Origin: Onchocerca volvulus
Taxonomy: Eukaryota; Nematoda; Chromadorea; Rhabditida; Onchocercidae
Direction of reading: 5' to 3'
Length of the DNA: 64,000 nt
Assembly: GCA_000499405.2 (NCBI GenBank)
Contig: HG738137.1
Location: 13,261,661-13,325,660, forward strand
Shown: positions 24,635 to 39,600 of the stretch, piece after piece
How the letters are laid out: each line of letters begins with the position of its first letter
Numbering within the stretch: position 1 is the stretch's first letter
Program-made: the position numbers and the translations under genes
Notes under the pieces: generated by a model
Database searches by the model: none
The model's input: the letters and a program-made list of their open reading frames with translations, nothing else
Told to the model about the DNA's origin: nothing

Positions 24635-27600
24635 ATGGATGACCAGAAGCAGTTGTTTCTGTTCGCATTTCCAGTTCCGAGTAATGAGGATCATTTAATT
24701 GATCGGTAATTCATTATCCGTTGATAGTAATGTTTATCATGTTCTGTTGATTTTTAATTTGGATATAAATGAAATTTAAATTTCCTTCATATACAGTTTC
24801 ATCGATAAATGGAAATAGTGATAAACAACTTGATGGAAATTTTGGGAATTATTAGCCGTGTTTATAAATGAAGAAGAATAGCAACTCATAAAATCTTTCA
24901 TTTGTTCTGTTTTGCAGTATAAAAGAAGCATCAAGTGCTCGAAATCAACATGGCGCTATATCAACAGCAGCGCTAGCCAATATTGATGCGGACAGCATCG
25001 CACAACTTGCGGTTGGTCCAAATCACGTAGCATTTTTATTTAAGGTATGCAAATATTCATCATTTTCTATCCAGAAATTTTATTCGAATATAAAAAATAT
25101 TTGAGTTTTATCTAATGAAGCTGGAATCTGTTGGCATTTGAGCTTTTCGGAAATCTCTTCATGATATGAAGTTCAAATACGTATCACTTATTGCAGTGCG
25201 GTCGTGTTGCTCGATTGAAATACACTTTAACAACTGCTACTAGAGAGGAAAACACTGGCGATGAGAAAAGCTCCAGTGGAACAAGTGGAGGTGCAGGTTC
25301 GGGAAGTAGCGGTAGTGGAAGCGGGCCTATAACAGGTGGTAGCAGCGGTTCATCTGCTGGTGCCGGTTTGTTATTCCTTTTTAATTAAAGAAAGAAAAGT
25401 ATTCAAAAAGGCTAGCATATTGCTCATCAAAAGAAGATTTTTTCATTCCTTATTCGTTTTTATAAATTTCAACTAAATTATATTTCATTTTTGCATAAGT
25501 TATTGCAGTTACAGTTCTTGCATTATTTACAGTATTAAGTCGAGGTGCAAAAATTAGACGGGTAATGATGGCAGCGAGACGGACGGCGGGTGCATTGGGC
25601 GAACGTGCGGGTGTGATTGTTGATAGAAGTCGACCGCTTGTCCCTCTTAGTGCCATTCCCGAAGATCTCATTGCTCAAGCCCAGGTGAATTGCATTGATT
25701 TCAGAATTGTGATCATTTTTGGATTCTGGAAATATTACGTCAGTTTACATGAGAATAATATTATCCCTCTCGATCAGTTAGAAGTAGAAAATGTGCTGAT
25801 GTAGACGAACTGTATTTAATCTTACAGTGGCCTTTTTTTTTTTAAGGTTGTTTTACAAGGGAAATCACGTGAAGTTATTGTACGCGAGCTTCAGCGAACG
25901 AATCTCAATGTAAACGAAGCTGTAAATAATCTACTCAGTCGTGATGACGAGGAAGGTAGCTATTTTTTTCTTTTCAGAACTAACTGCGGCTAACAATTTT
26001 CTAATTCATGCAAGTGTTATTTCTTACACTTCGATAATTAAGTATTGTACGCTTGTTTTTAGGCGATGAAATAGATGAAGGTTCTGAAGCGTATCTACCC
26101 GAAGAGCTTCTCTCGTTATTGGATGCTGGATTACGAAGTGATTCACATGGAAGTGCCGTTATTGATGGTGATAATTTGTATGCAAGTGGTGAAGGTTTCG
26201 ATTATGTTGTGGCACGGGATATTGCTCGAAGACGAGTGGATAGGGGTTAGCATATCTGCAAATTTTGAGTTAATTAAAAAGAATTTAGCTCTTGTTTTAT
26301 GCATGAATTTCTTTCATTTTTGATACTATTCTAGATTGGTGACATTTTTCTTTCAGATAAAAGAAATGACAAGGCAAAAGAATTTTCTTCGGAAACTTAT
26401 ACGCGTTTAAAATATGATGAAAGATTGCAATATTGGGCCAAAGAAATTGTGAGTTTATAGCTTATACTAAAAGTTTATAGCTTATACTGTTTTTATCCAA
26501 ATTTGAAATAGATATATTTGTTTATAAAAAAATCTTATAATTGTTAACCGGGAAAAATAAGGCAACTAAATTCATAAGTTGTATTGATGAATCATAGTAG
26601 TTGGAGAAAATATTAAAAATACTTTCCGTATTTGAAGTTGTTTTGTTTTCAAGTAATACGTTGCATTCTTTTTACGATTGATAACATTTTTGTCAATGAT
26701 TTAATTTTGAAGTCTCTACTGATTTCCTTAACTACAGGATATGTTTCCGACGGGTGTAACGAAATTTGTGAAAATAGCTGCTATGAGTAGTGAATTAATC
26801 GCGTTAGGTGATAATGGATTTTTCTATAGTTGGTCATGGAAGAATGATGGGCACGGTTCAATGACCGCGCATCCTTTTGGTATCAAACTTTTGACTAGTG
26901 TAAGTTTCGGGGCAACTGTTCTTCACTTCATAAATTGTTGCTGTGTAAAATCTGTTTTTGTTAAAAATGTACTATTGTAGGAACTATTATTGGAGTTAAT
27001 TATGTATCAGTGATCTAATTTCAGTCACCGGATGAGGAGAAATTTGTAGATGTAGTATCATGTGCATATCGCGCGTGTGTTGTAACAAATATGAATAGGG
27101 TAGCATCGTTTATGGATGGCGAAACATGTGGTATGAAGATATCCAATATGCTATTAACACCATTGTTGGAAATACCGGATGGCGAAAAATATGCTACATT
27201 ATACGTGTGTCCTATGTATTGTCTAGTGAAAACTCAATCGAATACTTGTTATTGGTGGTATAATTTTTTTCTGATTATACTTGTTATTGGTGGTATAACT
27301 TTTTTCTGATTAACTATGTAAAATATATCTTGTTACATGTCTTGTTTTTGTCCGTAATTTTTATAAGATCAGTAGAAAATCATATCTTAAGTTTAGATTC
27401 ATTAAGGTTTGTTTAGTGCATGTGATTGTTCTGGATAATTATCAGTTCTTCTTTTTAGGGGTATTTATCCATTCAATGAAAGACGAAAATTATGGGAACG
27501 AATGCGTTCAAAATCACGTCGCAATTCAAATCTTGCATCGCCTGAAGTGGTTGAAGGTTGTGAAGTTCGTACAAAATCACATCCTATATACACGACAGGC

Positions 27601-30600
27601 TCAGTTGCTTTGAACTTCAGCTCTGGAACACCAATGGTTGGAGTTTATTTTTGAAAAACTTATTTTCTCAGCCCAAACACATTCTTCAAAACCTTATAAA
27701 ACTGGTATTGTTCTAATGACAGAAATTTTAGTGAATTTGATTAAATAAATGAAATTTTGCTTGAAGGTTGGCGCTTTAATGGAATCAGCTTGGACTCTGT
27801 CTGAATTGTGTAGGTTTCGAGTAATGACACCAGCACAGCACGATGAGACCAGTGATGATGACGGTTCGTGCCTCAATTCTTCTGCGAATCAATCGACTGA
27901 TAAAAAAGGCTCCTTAAATCGTGAGTTAATTAGAATGCATCTCAGCGCTCCTTATCCCCAATAAAATTCTTATAATTATTGTGTTATGCTCCATGAAGCT
28001 GAAAAGAAAAAATCGAGTTAATTGGTCAGTTCAAATTGTTGAAATCGACAATATACATGTTTTGACATTATATGAATGGGAAAGTCTTTATGAGTTTTCA
28101 AAAGACAAAAACATTGATGAGAGCTGTAACACCCAAGTAAAACAGTTGATTTTGTGGGTTTTAAAATAGCTTTGTGGAATCTTTATATTACGCTTAGTTG
28201 ACTCTCTTCACGCTTCTTAGCTGCATTCTAATTTGCCATGTAGTAGTAGCCTTTTTTTCAAAGACAAAAAGAAATTTTTCCTTTTAGTCAAATGAATTCC
28301 AAGGTTACCTGATGCAACTCACGCTTGCACTTTGTTTCACTTCATTTTTCAATATTTTGCAAAATCATTTGTATATTTTTTATTCGGAATGGTTGGTTAC
28401 TTTTTACATATTTTTCATTGTCTGTTCCATTCATCTGGGTAATGGTTTACATTCATTGTGAAATTTTCATATATCAGACTTCTGTCTTTTTTATGAATCC
28501 ATGTTTTCAGAATACGGTAAAAGACCACGTGAAGAGCAGAAAGGAAATACTTACCGAGAAACTGCATGGGCTCTCAATGAAGCAATATTCATCCACAATG
28601 AAGCCTCGCAAGACACAGCCGTTGTTAAAATTGTATACTTATTTTTTTTACATGAAAATTGATAGCAATTTTTATAGGGTCTCTTATATCGCATTACATT
28701 GCTCTAAAATAAAAACCATGTTTATCATTTTGAACTTTGAAGTTGATACAAAACTTTTTTTTCAGGTTGATGGGGCTTATTGCGGAATTGTTTATAAACC
28801 GGCTGTTGCAAATGATGGTGATGATACAAGCAGTCAAAATCAAGATGCATTTGATTTGGGAAAAATTCGGCTGATGCGCAAAGATGATCTTATTGTTGTA
28901 ATGCCAAACAGCAGAATTCCTCGCTGTCCTGAGAATTTCCAAAAGCATTTGCAAAAAATACAATTGCCGAGTGGTATATCAATGAAAAAAATGCATTCTT
29001 TAGCCATAGATAACACCGGTTTGTTATTTTACATAATTTGTTCTTATCTGAGGTCCTTTGGAATTCGTTGCTGGTAACGATCTGTTTAGTGCAAATTTGT
29101 GTGATCTCAGTGTCTCCTTGAAATTATAGGTCAAGTAATTTAAATATATTAAAAAGAAGTTTTTTTTTGAATTTAAAAAAAAAAAAGAGAAAACAGAAAC
29201 AAAAAAAACATGAAAAGCAAATGAACTATCATTTTGTTGCTTTAGCGTACATATAATTTTATTTACTGTTTCATCAATTTAAAATGCTTTTTCAGGTTTA
29301 CGGCTATTGATCGAGAAACGAGGACGACTTCATTTGGTTCGTTTGAGTGTATTTGGTAAAATACAAAGTGATCACGTTTTGCCAGTAAATGTTTCAGCAA
29401 TTTGCAATGCTGGATTGCATTTGCCACGGCTTGAGAATTATGGAGATGTAGGTTGATTTATTGATTTCTTCAACTTTTTTCAAAAATTTTCACCTGGTAT
29501 TGCCGAATTTGTTCCTTCCGATCAAAACTCTGCAAATTGAGTTTCATCTAAATAAGCTTGTGATTTGTACATCATTCGAGATTCAGGAAATGATTATGAT
29601 GATAAGCGATAGTAACGGTTCTATAATACCGATGGTACGTGATGCAACGGGAGGATTTCGTGAGCCAGTTTATTGCGCTTTACCCAAAATACATAATTTT
29701 GCAGTTGGTTTAAGACCATTGGATTCTGGAGATAATGAAAATGCTTCAGCAACTGCTAATGATGACTGTACGTATGATTTTATCAAAATAAAATTTGTAT
29801 CATGATTCAATTTTTATTGAAAGAGTTTTATTCGACATTTTTTTTTTTTTTTTTTTTTTTTTGTCCACTTAATTATTTCTCTATGAATACGGGTTAGGAG
29901 TCGATATAGCAATTTTTTCAGCATCATCAACATCACGGAATGCAAATCGTACTGGAGTTATGGTAGCCTTAATTGCCCCTTCTCCTTCGACTACTCGTCC
30001 ACGAATACCATCTCTCTTGCAGACTATCCTATATTGCGATCTGCAAGGCGTGGATCTGGTGCTTGATGCACTCTCGAGAGAATTAGGTACTTTATTGATT
30101 TTTCCCTCTTGTCTTTAAATTTTTAGAATTTTCAATTTGTTTATTAATTTTAAGTCATTTAATTTGTTGTTTGCAGTCATAGTCAACAAAATCAAAGAGA
30201 ATAGTCTTACATATTGCAATTATTGAATTATTTTAATTGACTTGCTTCTAGCAATAGTGTGTTTTTATTTTTGCCTGGATAGCTTCGTTGACTGTGATTT
30301 CAAATAAAATAATTTACATTTCAAAGAGGCTGATTTATATGTCATTTTCTAGATCGAGAAGTTGTGAAAACCGAAATCTTGAATTCTCGTGCAGATGGAA
30401 ATCGAACCATTTTTCATGCAGCAGTTATGAACTGTTTTGCGACAACTAACAAGGAAGAGGCAGATACGATGGAAATTTCAGTGGATACAGAAAATAAACC
30501 TTTACCGCGTTTAGCAGGTGAATGATCTTTTTGTTGGATGAGATCTCCACGTAGAAAACATGCCTGTTTCCTGAATAGGATAACATAAAGAAAGCCCAGT

Positions 30601-33600
30601 ATTTTTTTAGCTGTTGAAATATTTACATGCAAAAGTCAAACAATAAATAATATGTTTGTTTATCTAAAATTTTTGTTTACAGCCGCGGATATGTCAGCTG
30701 CTGAAGAAACTCGCGCTGCATTTGATAATCGTTGGCAGCGCATGTTGAGACGACATGGAGCCAATGCAGAGTTTGTTTTTCTTTAGAAATTATTGAAAGG
30801 TCAAAATTCCCGCTGTGCCGTCTAAAATAATAAGGTCAAAAATCCGTAATATTTCAGGGAGGAAATGTTGATACGAGAATTAATGGCAAATAATCCATTA
30901 CGGAGACCAGGTCATGATGTTGGCAACATGGAAGATGGTGAGTTTTTTTTTCGTAGTCAGTGATGAACTTTCACTACGCTCACTTTGTCTTAGCTTATTT
31001 TTCAAAATTTTGAGTCATATGTGAGTTTATATTCAATAATGCTTTTCAGTACAGCGGTGAAGTAATAGTAATTTTTTAGTGTTGGCAGATTTTGCGAGAA
31101 GTCTAAAAGATGCCAAAAAATCATCTGTTTTCATAGAAGATATGAAAGAAGAAGGTTTTTTTTTTTTTTTTTTGTATCTTATTCTTGTAGAAATTGTATT
31201 TTGATTATAATCGATCGGTTCTTAATGCTGAATTTTTTTTCTTTTTTGCGTTTTGATTTTTTTTTTCTTTTCTTTTTTTTTTCATTTTCGAATGTATTTG
31301 GAAGACTGAGGAATCTGAAAATTTTGCTTAATGTCATACAAAAAAAATTTTTGTTCAGCATCGATGCCGATTATTGTTAATGCTAATAATGAACCAAAGG
31401 TACGACAATGCAACTCAATAGAAATAGTGAAAACTCTGTGTTATAACTCCACTGTAACACCATATCTTCTCGAATTGCTGACAACGAAGTACATTTGGAG
31501 TTATTTTATATTATTAAAATCATAGCAAAAAAATTGTGTACAACTAGTAATAAACCAAGCGACATGTGTAAGTTATATATGTAGGACTGTCCTTTGGGCA
31601 GCTGTCTTAAATTAATTTAATTTAAGAATGATAGAAAATTGGTTCTACTTGTAACGTTAGTATTTAGTCGATTTGAATAAACAAGTAAACGGTTAAGATT
31701 AGAAATCCTTTTTGCGGAGCAGTTCTGTATACGAAAGAATCAGAATTCAAGTAACTGTCTGCGAAATATTTGCCAGTATCTACTGCGTTGTGCGAAGAAG
31801 CAGTTTATGACTGGCCCAATCATTAAAGGAATACAAAATTGATAGATAACTACAAGCATATTGTGCGCACTACAACTGGTGTTTCTTTTAGTCCGGTATT
31901 GAGCGAAGTAATTTCTGATTTCAATTCCAGAGATATTAATGGACATACGCCTTTCATGTGCGCTGTTAACTACAGAGCATATACGGCCGCTTTCATCCTC
32001 TGGCTCGCTGCCGAAGAATTGCAAAAAGAAGCGCAAATCGCTGGTCCGTAGCTTTTTTCTTTTTTTTTTTTTTTTTTTTTTGAATGACTAATGATGAATT
32101 ATAATTACATAATTGTGGATCTTCATCTTTGTTATTGTAACCATAACTGTTGGATTTAACGAGATTTTGCAGGTCTTCAAGGCAAGAAACAGTCAGCTGA
32201 TGCGATTTTAAATTCCATCATATATCCGGCAGGAAGTAGACCTGATGATTCACCTTTATTCATGCTTTGTATGAATGACACTTGTAGCTTCACGTGGACC
32301 GGTGATGAACATATCAATCAGGTTTGAATGAATGATTTTAAAAAATAAATTTCAATGAAAAATAAAGTAATTCATTTCTTTTTATCCTTTGATAATTCTT
32401 TTATTTTTCAAGTTCTCTATACCAGCCTGATTTTTATAATGATTCGATTTTAAGTTGAAATTACGGTAACATTTAGAAATAGTTCAATTGATTCTCTATT
32501 ATAATATTTAAATGGACTTCAGGATATATTTGAATGTCGAACATGTGGATTAATTGGTACACTATGTTGTTGCACGGAATGTGCGTATACCTGCCATCGC
32601 AATCACGAGTGCAGGTTGTATCTTATTTTTTAATAATTCCTTATTTACATCATTTCACGTAACAGTATTTATAGTTCTTTACCTCGAATTTTATTATAAA
32701 AAATTGTAGATTGAAAAGAACGTCTCCAACGGCTTATTGTGATTGTTGGGAAAAGTGTTCCTGTCGGGCTCTTGTTGCAGGCAATACATTACGGCGGGAA
32801 AAATTGGTATCTGTGTTGCTCAACAGTACCGATCTCATTCATCGTACGAATTCTAGGTATATTTCTTATCTATAATGGCTTAAAGCAGCTGTTAGCCAAG
32901 TCATTCCAAAATATTCAAACACAGTGATGTTGTTCATTTTGGTAAAAGCCTTATGGGATCTAGCAAAAACTAGTAGCTGTTAATTTTATTAAATTGAAGT
33001 ATTGAGCCATCTTTTATTTATCTTATTCAAAATGAATAGATGGTTTTAAAATCCCATGATCTTAATTATTTTCAATTATAACTGTACTCTCTTATGCCGA
33101 GTATGTTGATCATATTATGATTACAGAGGGGAACATTTGTTACTATTTTTGGCACGAACTGTCGGTAGACAAACCATTGAACAAGAACATTATCAGCGTC
33201 GAATGATGAAGAAATCTCAGGGAGCAAATGGTCTGTTCCGTTTATCCTAATTTAACTTCTGATTTATTTTGTTCGCTTTTTAAATTTATAGCTCTTTATT
33301 TTAGCAGGCTGAACTAGGTTATTTATTTCTTAATGTAGTAGCATTTCCAGACACTACTCCGGAGCATGATTTGGAACCACCGAAATTTGCACGTACTGCT
33401 TTTGCAAAATTGTTGGCTGATTGGCGTGCCATTAAAAGTCTAATAATGTTGGGCGTTAAGGGCATGCAAAAGTGAGTTACAGTTTTCACATGAATTGAAG
33501 GTTATACTCGAATTTCTTAAATTTTCTGCTGATTTTAATTAAAATATTTATAGCGATGCGCTGGTTGTGGAAGAAGTTTTTCATTTAAATCAGCAACATG

Positions 33601-36600
33601 GATGTTCACATCTTGATAAATTTGTTTTCATCTTGTTGGCAAAGTGTTCAGAAACTGTAAGTTGGAATTGAAAAGGATGTAATGAATTTTAATAGAGTTG
33701 AAGATATTTAGTGCATTTTGAGGATAATTTTAATAGACCTATTTAAAAAAGTGCGTGTTTTTCATTTTTCTTTTTTTTTTTTTTAGCATATCGATACTCT
33801 GCTTAATACATTGATAACAGAAGCAAATAAGAACAATGAAGAGATGAAAAGAGATCCTGACATCGATTACGTAATTTCACGTTTCATACGCGCAGTTATC
33901 AGGTTTGTAATAATCACTTGTGTCATGAATAATATAATCATGTTAGTGGATATTTAGAGTTCATGCTTTTTATTTCCAACATTTTAGGATGTTTATACTT
34001 TTGACATTATTGTCACCTGCTGCCATCACTGTTGCTACAGCTACAGCAAGCGGCATTTCGCAAGTGATAACGTCTGGAAATACCCCGCCAAGGTTTCTTA
34101 TTATGAATTTAATCTTTTATTTACAATTTCTTATTTACTGCTCGAATTGATTGTAGTGGGTTTTGTATCTTTCAGACGAATCTTTGGTCCTGGTTTACAT
34201 ACCGTGAGCTTCACTGGTTTACTATCTCTCGTTCGATCGACAAGTGGACGTGAAAGTTCAGCTACTAAGGAAGCTAAAAAGAAGAAGTATATTCTAATTT
34301 TTGGTTGTTGATTTTATTTCTATGGAATTAAGAAAATTCAAGGCATTTTGTAGGATGCGCTGTGCAATTTTGCATCTAAATGAAAATAGATCTCTTATTT
34401 TAGTGTGACGAATTTTGTGTTGAAATGCCGCCGTATATTTCAAACTCTGTTGAATTATTCGATCAACGAACTGTGCAATATGGCTGATTCTTTGATCGCT
34501 CCTGTGCGACTTGGAATAATCAAACCTACTTCAGTTATTGCTCAGAATATTACCGGCGATCCTCTTGATGTTAGTTTTGCTTTATCATATTAAAAAAAGG
34601 AAAAAGAAAACTACCAAAATAATACATTGCTATATTTTTCTTGTAAGTTTCATTAAAATGAATTTTTTTTTTGATAAAAATTATGAGATTTGTAGGTGAT
34701 AGAAAAATTTCTGAATGCAAAAATCGATTTATCAACAGTAAGTACCATCGGAGACGATTTTGCCGCAGTGAAATTTGGTCGAAAACGAAAAGTAGTTTCT
34801 TTCTATTTCTTATTTTGAAATAGATCTTTTCTTTTTCAATCCGGCCTATTCTTCAGGAGGTTTGCTTTCTTCATGTCTGCGGTATGCGGTTGCATGAGGA
34901 AATGTACTAAATTGAATATTCGAACAATCGTATTCTTAAAAATCTCTGAGAAAGGAAAAGCATTTCCTTTTTTTAGTGAGGATGAATAATTATTATAATC
35001 GAATGATATTTCAAAAGTTCGTTCTAGCGTAGTATACGAAGGGAAGGAGACCATGGTGATGAAGAGGTGCGCGAAGCTCCGCAATCACATAGTACACCAG
35101 AAAGTGATAATTCAAGCGATTCAGATAGTGACGGTAGGCTTTTATATAGGTTTAAATCAAATAGAATATTTTCTGGAAAAAATAGAAAAGAATATATTTA
35201 AGAATGAATTGAATTAATTTGTTTGGATGCAGTTTGAGCAGATTTATTCTAATTAGTTATTTTATCATCTCACATTTGTTAACATTGTTATGAGTTTCAT
35301 TTATGAGTTTTTTTTTTTTTTTTTTTTTTTATTTTAGAGTCGCGTCCTACACGAAGTCAAAGTTATGTTGGCGAAGTGTATAATGCACTTCGAAATGGTA
35401 ATTGTTTTAAATTGTATTAATTATTCCTTTCAAAATTTGATCAAAATATCTCGTTTTGCAACAAAATATTAATGCTTAAGTTGTAGTCGGGGAATTCTTT
35501 CAACTTACTGGAGTCTAATAAGCAGTTATTGTCAGCCTTTTATACAAGTATTTAAAAGATGGTCATTAATCGGATTCTCGGACGCTCTTAGGAGATTCGA
35601 TAAATATCTAGTTGCAGCTGTCGGAAAGGAAAGAAAACATTATCCTAACTGATCGTTTAGTTTCTAGAATGATAAATATCCATCTTTTGTATTTCTAATC
35701 AAAAATATGAATAAATAAAATCTTCCTGAAAAAAAAAAAAAACCGATTAATTCATACATTATGCAAATTAAATATTCTAGAACAAATGTAATTGTTTCAG
35801 AAACATCATCAGGTAATTACGATGGCGATGAACTATTCAGCATGTCTGAAGAAGATCCAGAGGATGACTCAGTTGAATCAGTTAGTTCACCAGCTGAGCA
35901 AGATGACGATCCAACTAGTCAGGGTAATGATCCTAATATTGATGAAGAAGATGAAGAGAACGATGATGATGGGAATGGTGATGATGGAGATGGTAAATTG
36001 TTTGTTTTTTTTTTTTTTTTTTTTCTCGTTGGTCATCTGTTCTTCAATGTTGTCGAACATTTCAGAGTCTCTTCATATTTATGATTGATGTTGTTAGTTT
36101 GTTAAATCAGAAAAGTGGTGCAGAATGAAAACTCTGTAACGGAAATTTAGAGCAAGAATTCGGGAATGAAGAAGACGAAGGTAATTACGAAGAAGGTGAT
36201 GAAAATGAAAATGATCGTTATGAGCAAGAAGGAGAACATGAAGGTAACGAAGAGGGAAATGGTGATGGTGAGGATGAGGAAATGCAGGTGGAGCCAAATG
36301 AGGAAGATGATATACCGGAAAGTGGTGATGGTACTAGCGATGGAACATATGGTTACCATTTTTCCTCATTCCCACTGCGTTTGGCTTTTTACTTTGCAAT
36401 TTTCTTCTTTACTTATTCCACCATAATACATTAATTATTACAGATGTGCAATCACGACACGTACGACCGAATGAACGTAGAATGGTTTGCTTCAGTTTTT
36501 ACATTCTAATTTACGATTGTTGTATATAAAAATTATCATCACATTATAATCATTAAAAGGGCATATTTTTGAGTTGCTCGGGAAATTTTTTATATCCGTA

Positions 36601-39600
36601 ACGCTAAGCGTTTCATGTAGTTCAAAATATAAATCAGTGTTTTGTCATAGTAATATTGTCTTAAAGAATCAGTCGTCGCGGAACTCTCGAGCTACAAATA
36701 GTTTACCTGGCGAACAACAGCAAGATGCAGCACCGCGTACTGATTCCAATAGTGCATCACAACAGCGTGTCCGAAGTATAATTTTCTTTTGGTGTTGATT
36801 TATATTTTCATTTTATGATATATTTTTTCCTCGTTTAATTGCGAGAAATTATTTGTTTTAGATAATGAAGTGAACAGTAGTACGAATCGTAGTACTGACG
36901 CTACTTCGGCAAGAGTATCTGGTGTAACGAATGGGAGACATAGCAGTAAATTCTTTTATTGATCTTAAACATTGCATACGAATATTCATTTATTTTATGA
37001 TTTTTTTTCTTGGATTAAATTCTCATTTGTTAATATTTGTTCATTTTAGAAGAGTAATTTATATTAATTTTTGTTTTGAATTATTGTAAATAGGATAATT
37101 TCATTTGTATAACGTTGTATCAGTGACTGTCATTTTCATTTACTAGTACTCCAGACACTTAAGCCTTTAGGAGTTCTTTTTTATCTCATAATTCAGTTGC
37201 ATTACTGCTTTAGCAATACCTCTGCAATGGGCAATGCGTCGTATGACCTCGAATGTTGAACGACCAACCGCAACACGGCGTAATGATGACAGCGAAAATC
37301 GTGGTTTCTTTTCTCTGTTTGAATATTTAGGAATCTCATGGAATAATTATATCACATTTGTAGTAATAATTCATTTATAGCGAAAGTTCTAGACATTTAT
37401 GTTTATCATACGTCTTATCAGTTGCGAATTTCAGTATAAACTAAGATCTCATTTTGCTATGATGTCACAGATTAAGTCAAATTTTAAGAGCCATACCTTT
37501 TTTCGAATTGTATTTACAGAATCAAACGCAGGGCCCCTAACAAACTCAAAACATTTGCGAGACTCATCAGAGGATGCTTCTACTTCAATAACTAAAACAA
37601 ACCAGCAACTTGCTTTGTCATTTTCGCTTATTATCAGGTTGAAGATTGACTTGTGAACCAGTCATTTTATGCATACAGTAGTTTTATCTCTCGTGCTATT
37701 ATTAGGTCGTGGATTTATTCGCTGAGATTCTTTTTTGGTCTTTGATTTTACGCTAGATGATGAGATTTCTTTCTAGATTGGTTGTGGACTTGATGCCAAT
37801 ACTTGTGGATCATCGAGAGTTTGGGAAAAGCTCTTATTCACTTATACCAAAAATGCTGGAGTTAAATGACGTTGTTGTAGTTGCAATCCGTGTAAGATTA
37901 CATTCTAATTTCTGCCAGTAATTCTTTCTGATATTTATTTTAGAAGTTAAAAAAACGAAATATTTTTAATCAAGTAAAAAAGTCTATCGCATACGTTTCA
38001 CTATTTTTTTAGTTTATTTCTAGGTTTTACTGTGTATTGTTATCTTTTTTGTGCATTCTATGCCTATAATGTAACTGCATTTAGCGACTGATAGATGAGC
38101 GTCTCTATGTTGTCTGGCATTGGATGGAAATAGTTCTAGATCGAACTGAAGCTCAACTACGTTTTGGAAACGCACTGATGGCATCACCGAGTATTGCTGC
38201 CGTACTTCGTAGAGAGAAGAAACTGTCCCCTAAAAAGGGTGATGATCGTGACACTGAGTACGTTTGCTTCCCTTCTTTTTTCTCTTCCTAAATTCATCCG
38301 AAGCCGTAACAACTTCTTTTTTTTGCAGAAGACATAGTCCTCGACCTGGATCAGGAAATCATTCCAGCACGCCAGTTCCTAGACAGGATTACACTGCTGG
38401 ATCTGCGACTGCAACAAACAAAAAAGGTAAATTTCATATATCGTATTGATCTTCAAATTTATCATTTTGTGTATTACTGTTTTAATTTCACCTTTTTTTT
38501 CTTTTTTTTTTCTTTTCAATTATAGAATTTCAGATGAACAAAATTCGGATTCGACGGCATCATTGGAGGATTTCTTTGATTATATAACAGCACTAATGCG
38601 CTCGCATGCTTCTGAAAATGGTGATGATGTCCCGATTATCGAATTCAATGCACTAAAAGCTTTGGCTTTTGTGGCAGATGCATATTTGTCGTTAACTGAT
38701 ATACTGGAAAAGTTAGATGCTAGAATTGCATTGGGTTTAAACTCAACAGAAAATGTGGCAAGCGATAAAGAAGTTATTGATATGTTTCAAAATGATGAGG
38801 CTTCCGTTAGTTATTTAATCTCTTAACTAAATGAATTATTGCTAAAAAAAAAATCTGAAAGATTGACAATTGTACTAAAATAAAGTCTCCACCTCTGTTT
38901 GTTTAATTTATGTGAATTTTCTCCTGATTTCCTATTGATTCAAATTTTAATCGCACGATAATATTGCTGGTAACATTGGTTTCAGGCTGTTGACAGCGGT
39001 AAATCAAATATGCAGGCAGGTGCGTCGATGATCGATTTTTTCCAGGTGCTCAGTTCACTTTACTATATGGTAGAAATCTTTTTTCCGGAATTTTCTTTTC
39101 AAAAATTTTACTCACAGTTCAAAACTGTAATTTTGCTTTTAGCGTTCTAATTCACTGCTTTATCCGGGCATTGCATCATCGTCCAATTATCATGCATTTG
39201 AGCATAAATGTGTTGATTCTTTGGCGCTAGCCGAGCGTCCGCAACTTTTGAGACCGGATATTGAAAAAGAGGAAATGTTTGGGTTGCCGATAAAACACAA
39301 GACTGCTTGTGAACATAGGGTTTGTTTTTGCAAAATTTTTTGCGAACTTAATGATGATATTGTATAGTAATAATTTTTAATGCATTTTATATATTCTCAC
39401 AGGCATATCGAAAATTATTATGTATTTTTGAATTTTCAATTTAAAGTTGACAATGAATGTAATGTAAAAAGAAAACAAGGTTTTAATGGAAAAACAGAGT
39501 TTAAGATATTTGTAACATTTCAAAACACTCTATAAACATGTAATTTTCAGAAAAGTGTTCGAGAACATGGTACAAAACATCCAGCACATCAAGGATTAGT

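Noticed and set aside
27981..28169. 62-codon plus-strand frame inside ubr-5 intron 11
   Set aside because: Not needed by the ubr-5 frame; exon 11 joins exon 12 in phase with family-like sequence and this frame matches nothing recognised.
35440..35800. Mixed-composition stretch in ubr-5 intron 35 as a possible missed exon
   Set aside because: No frame with proper acceptor and donor keeps phase; flanking exons already join in frame.
36094..36426. His/Leu-rich minus-strand and Met/Lys-rich plus-strand frames
   Set aside because: Shadows of the acidic ubr-5 exon 37, whose frame is fixed by splice phase and family composition.
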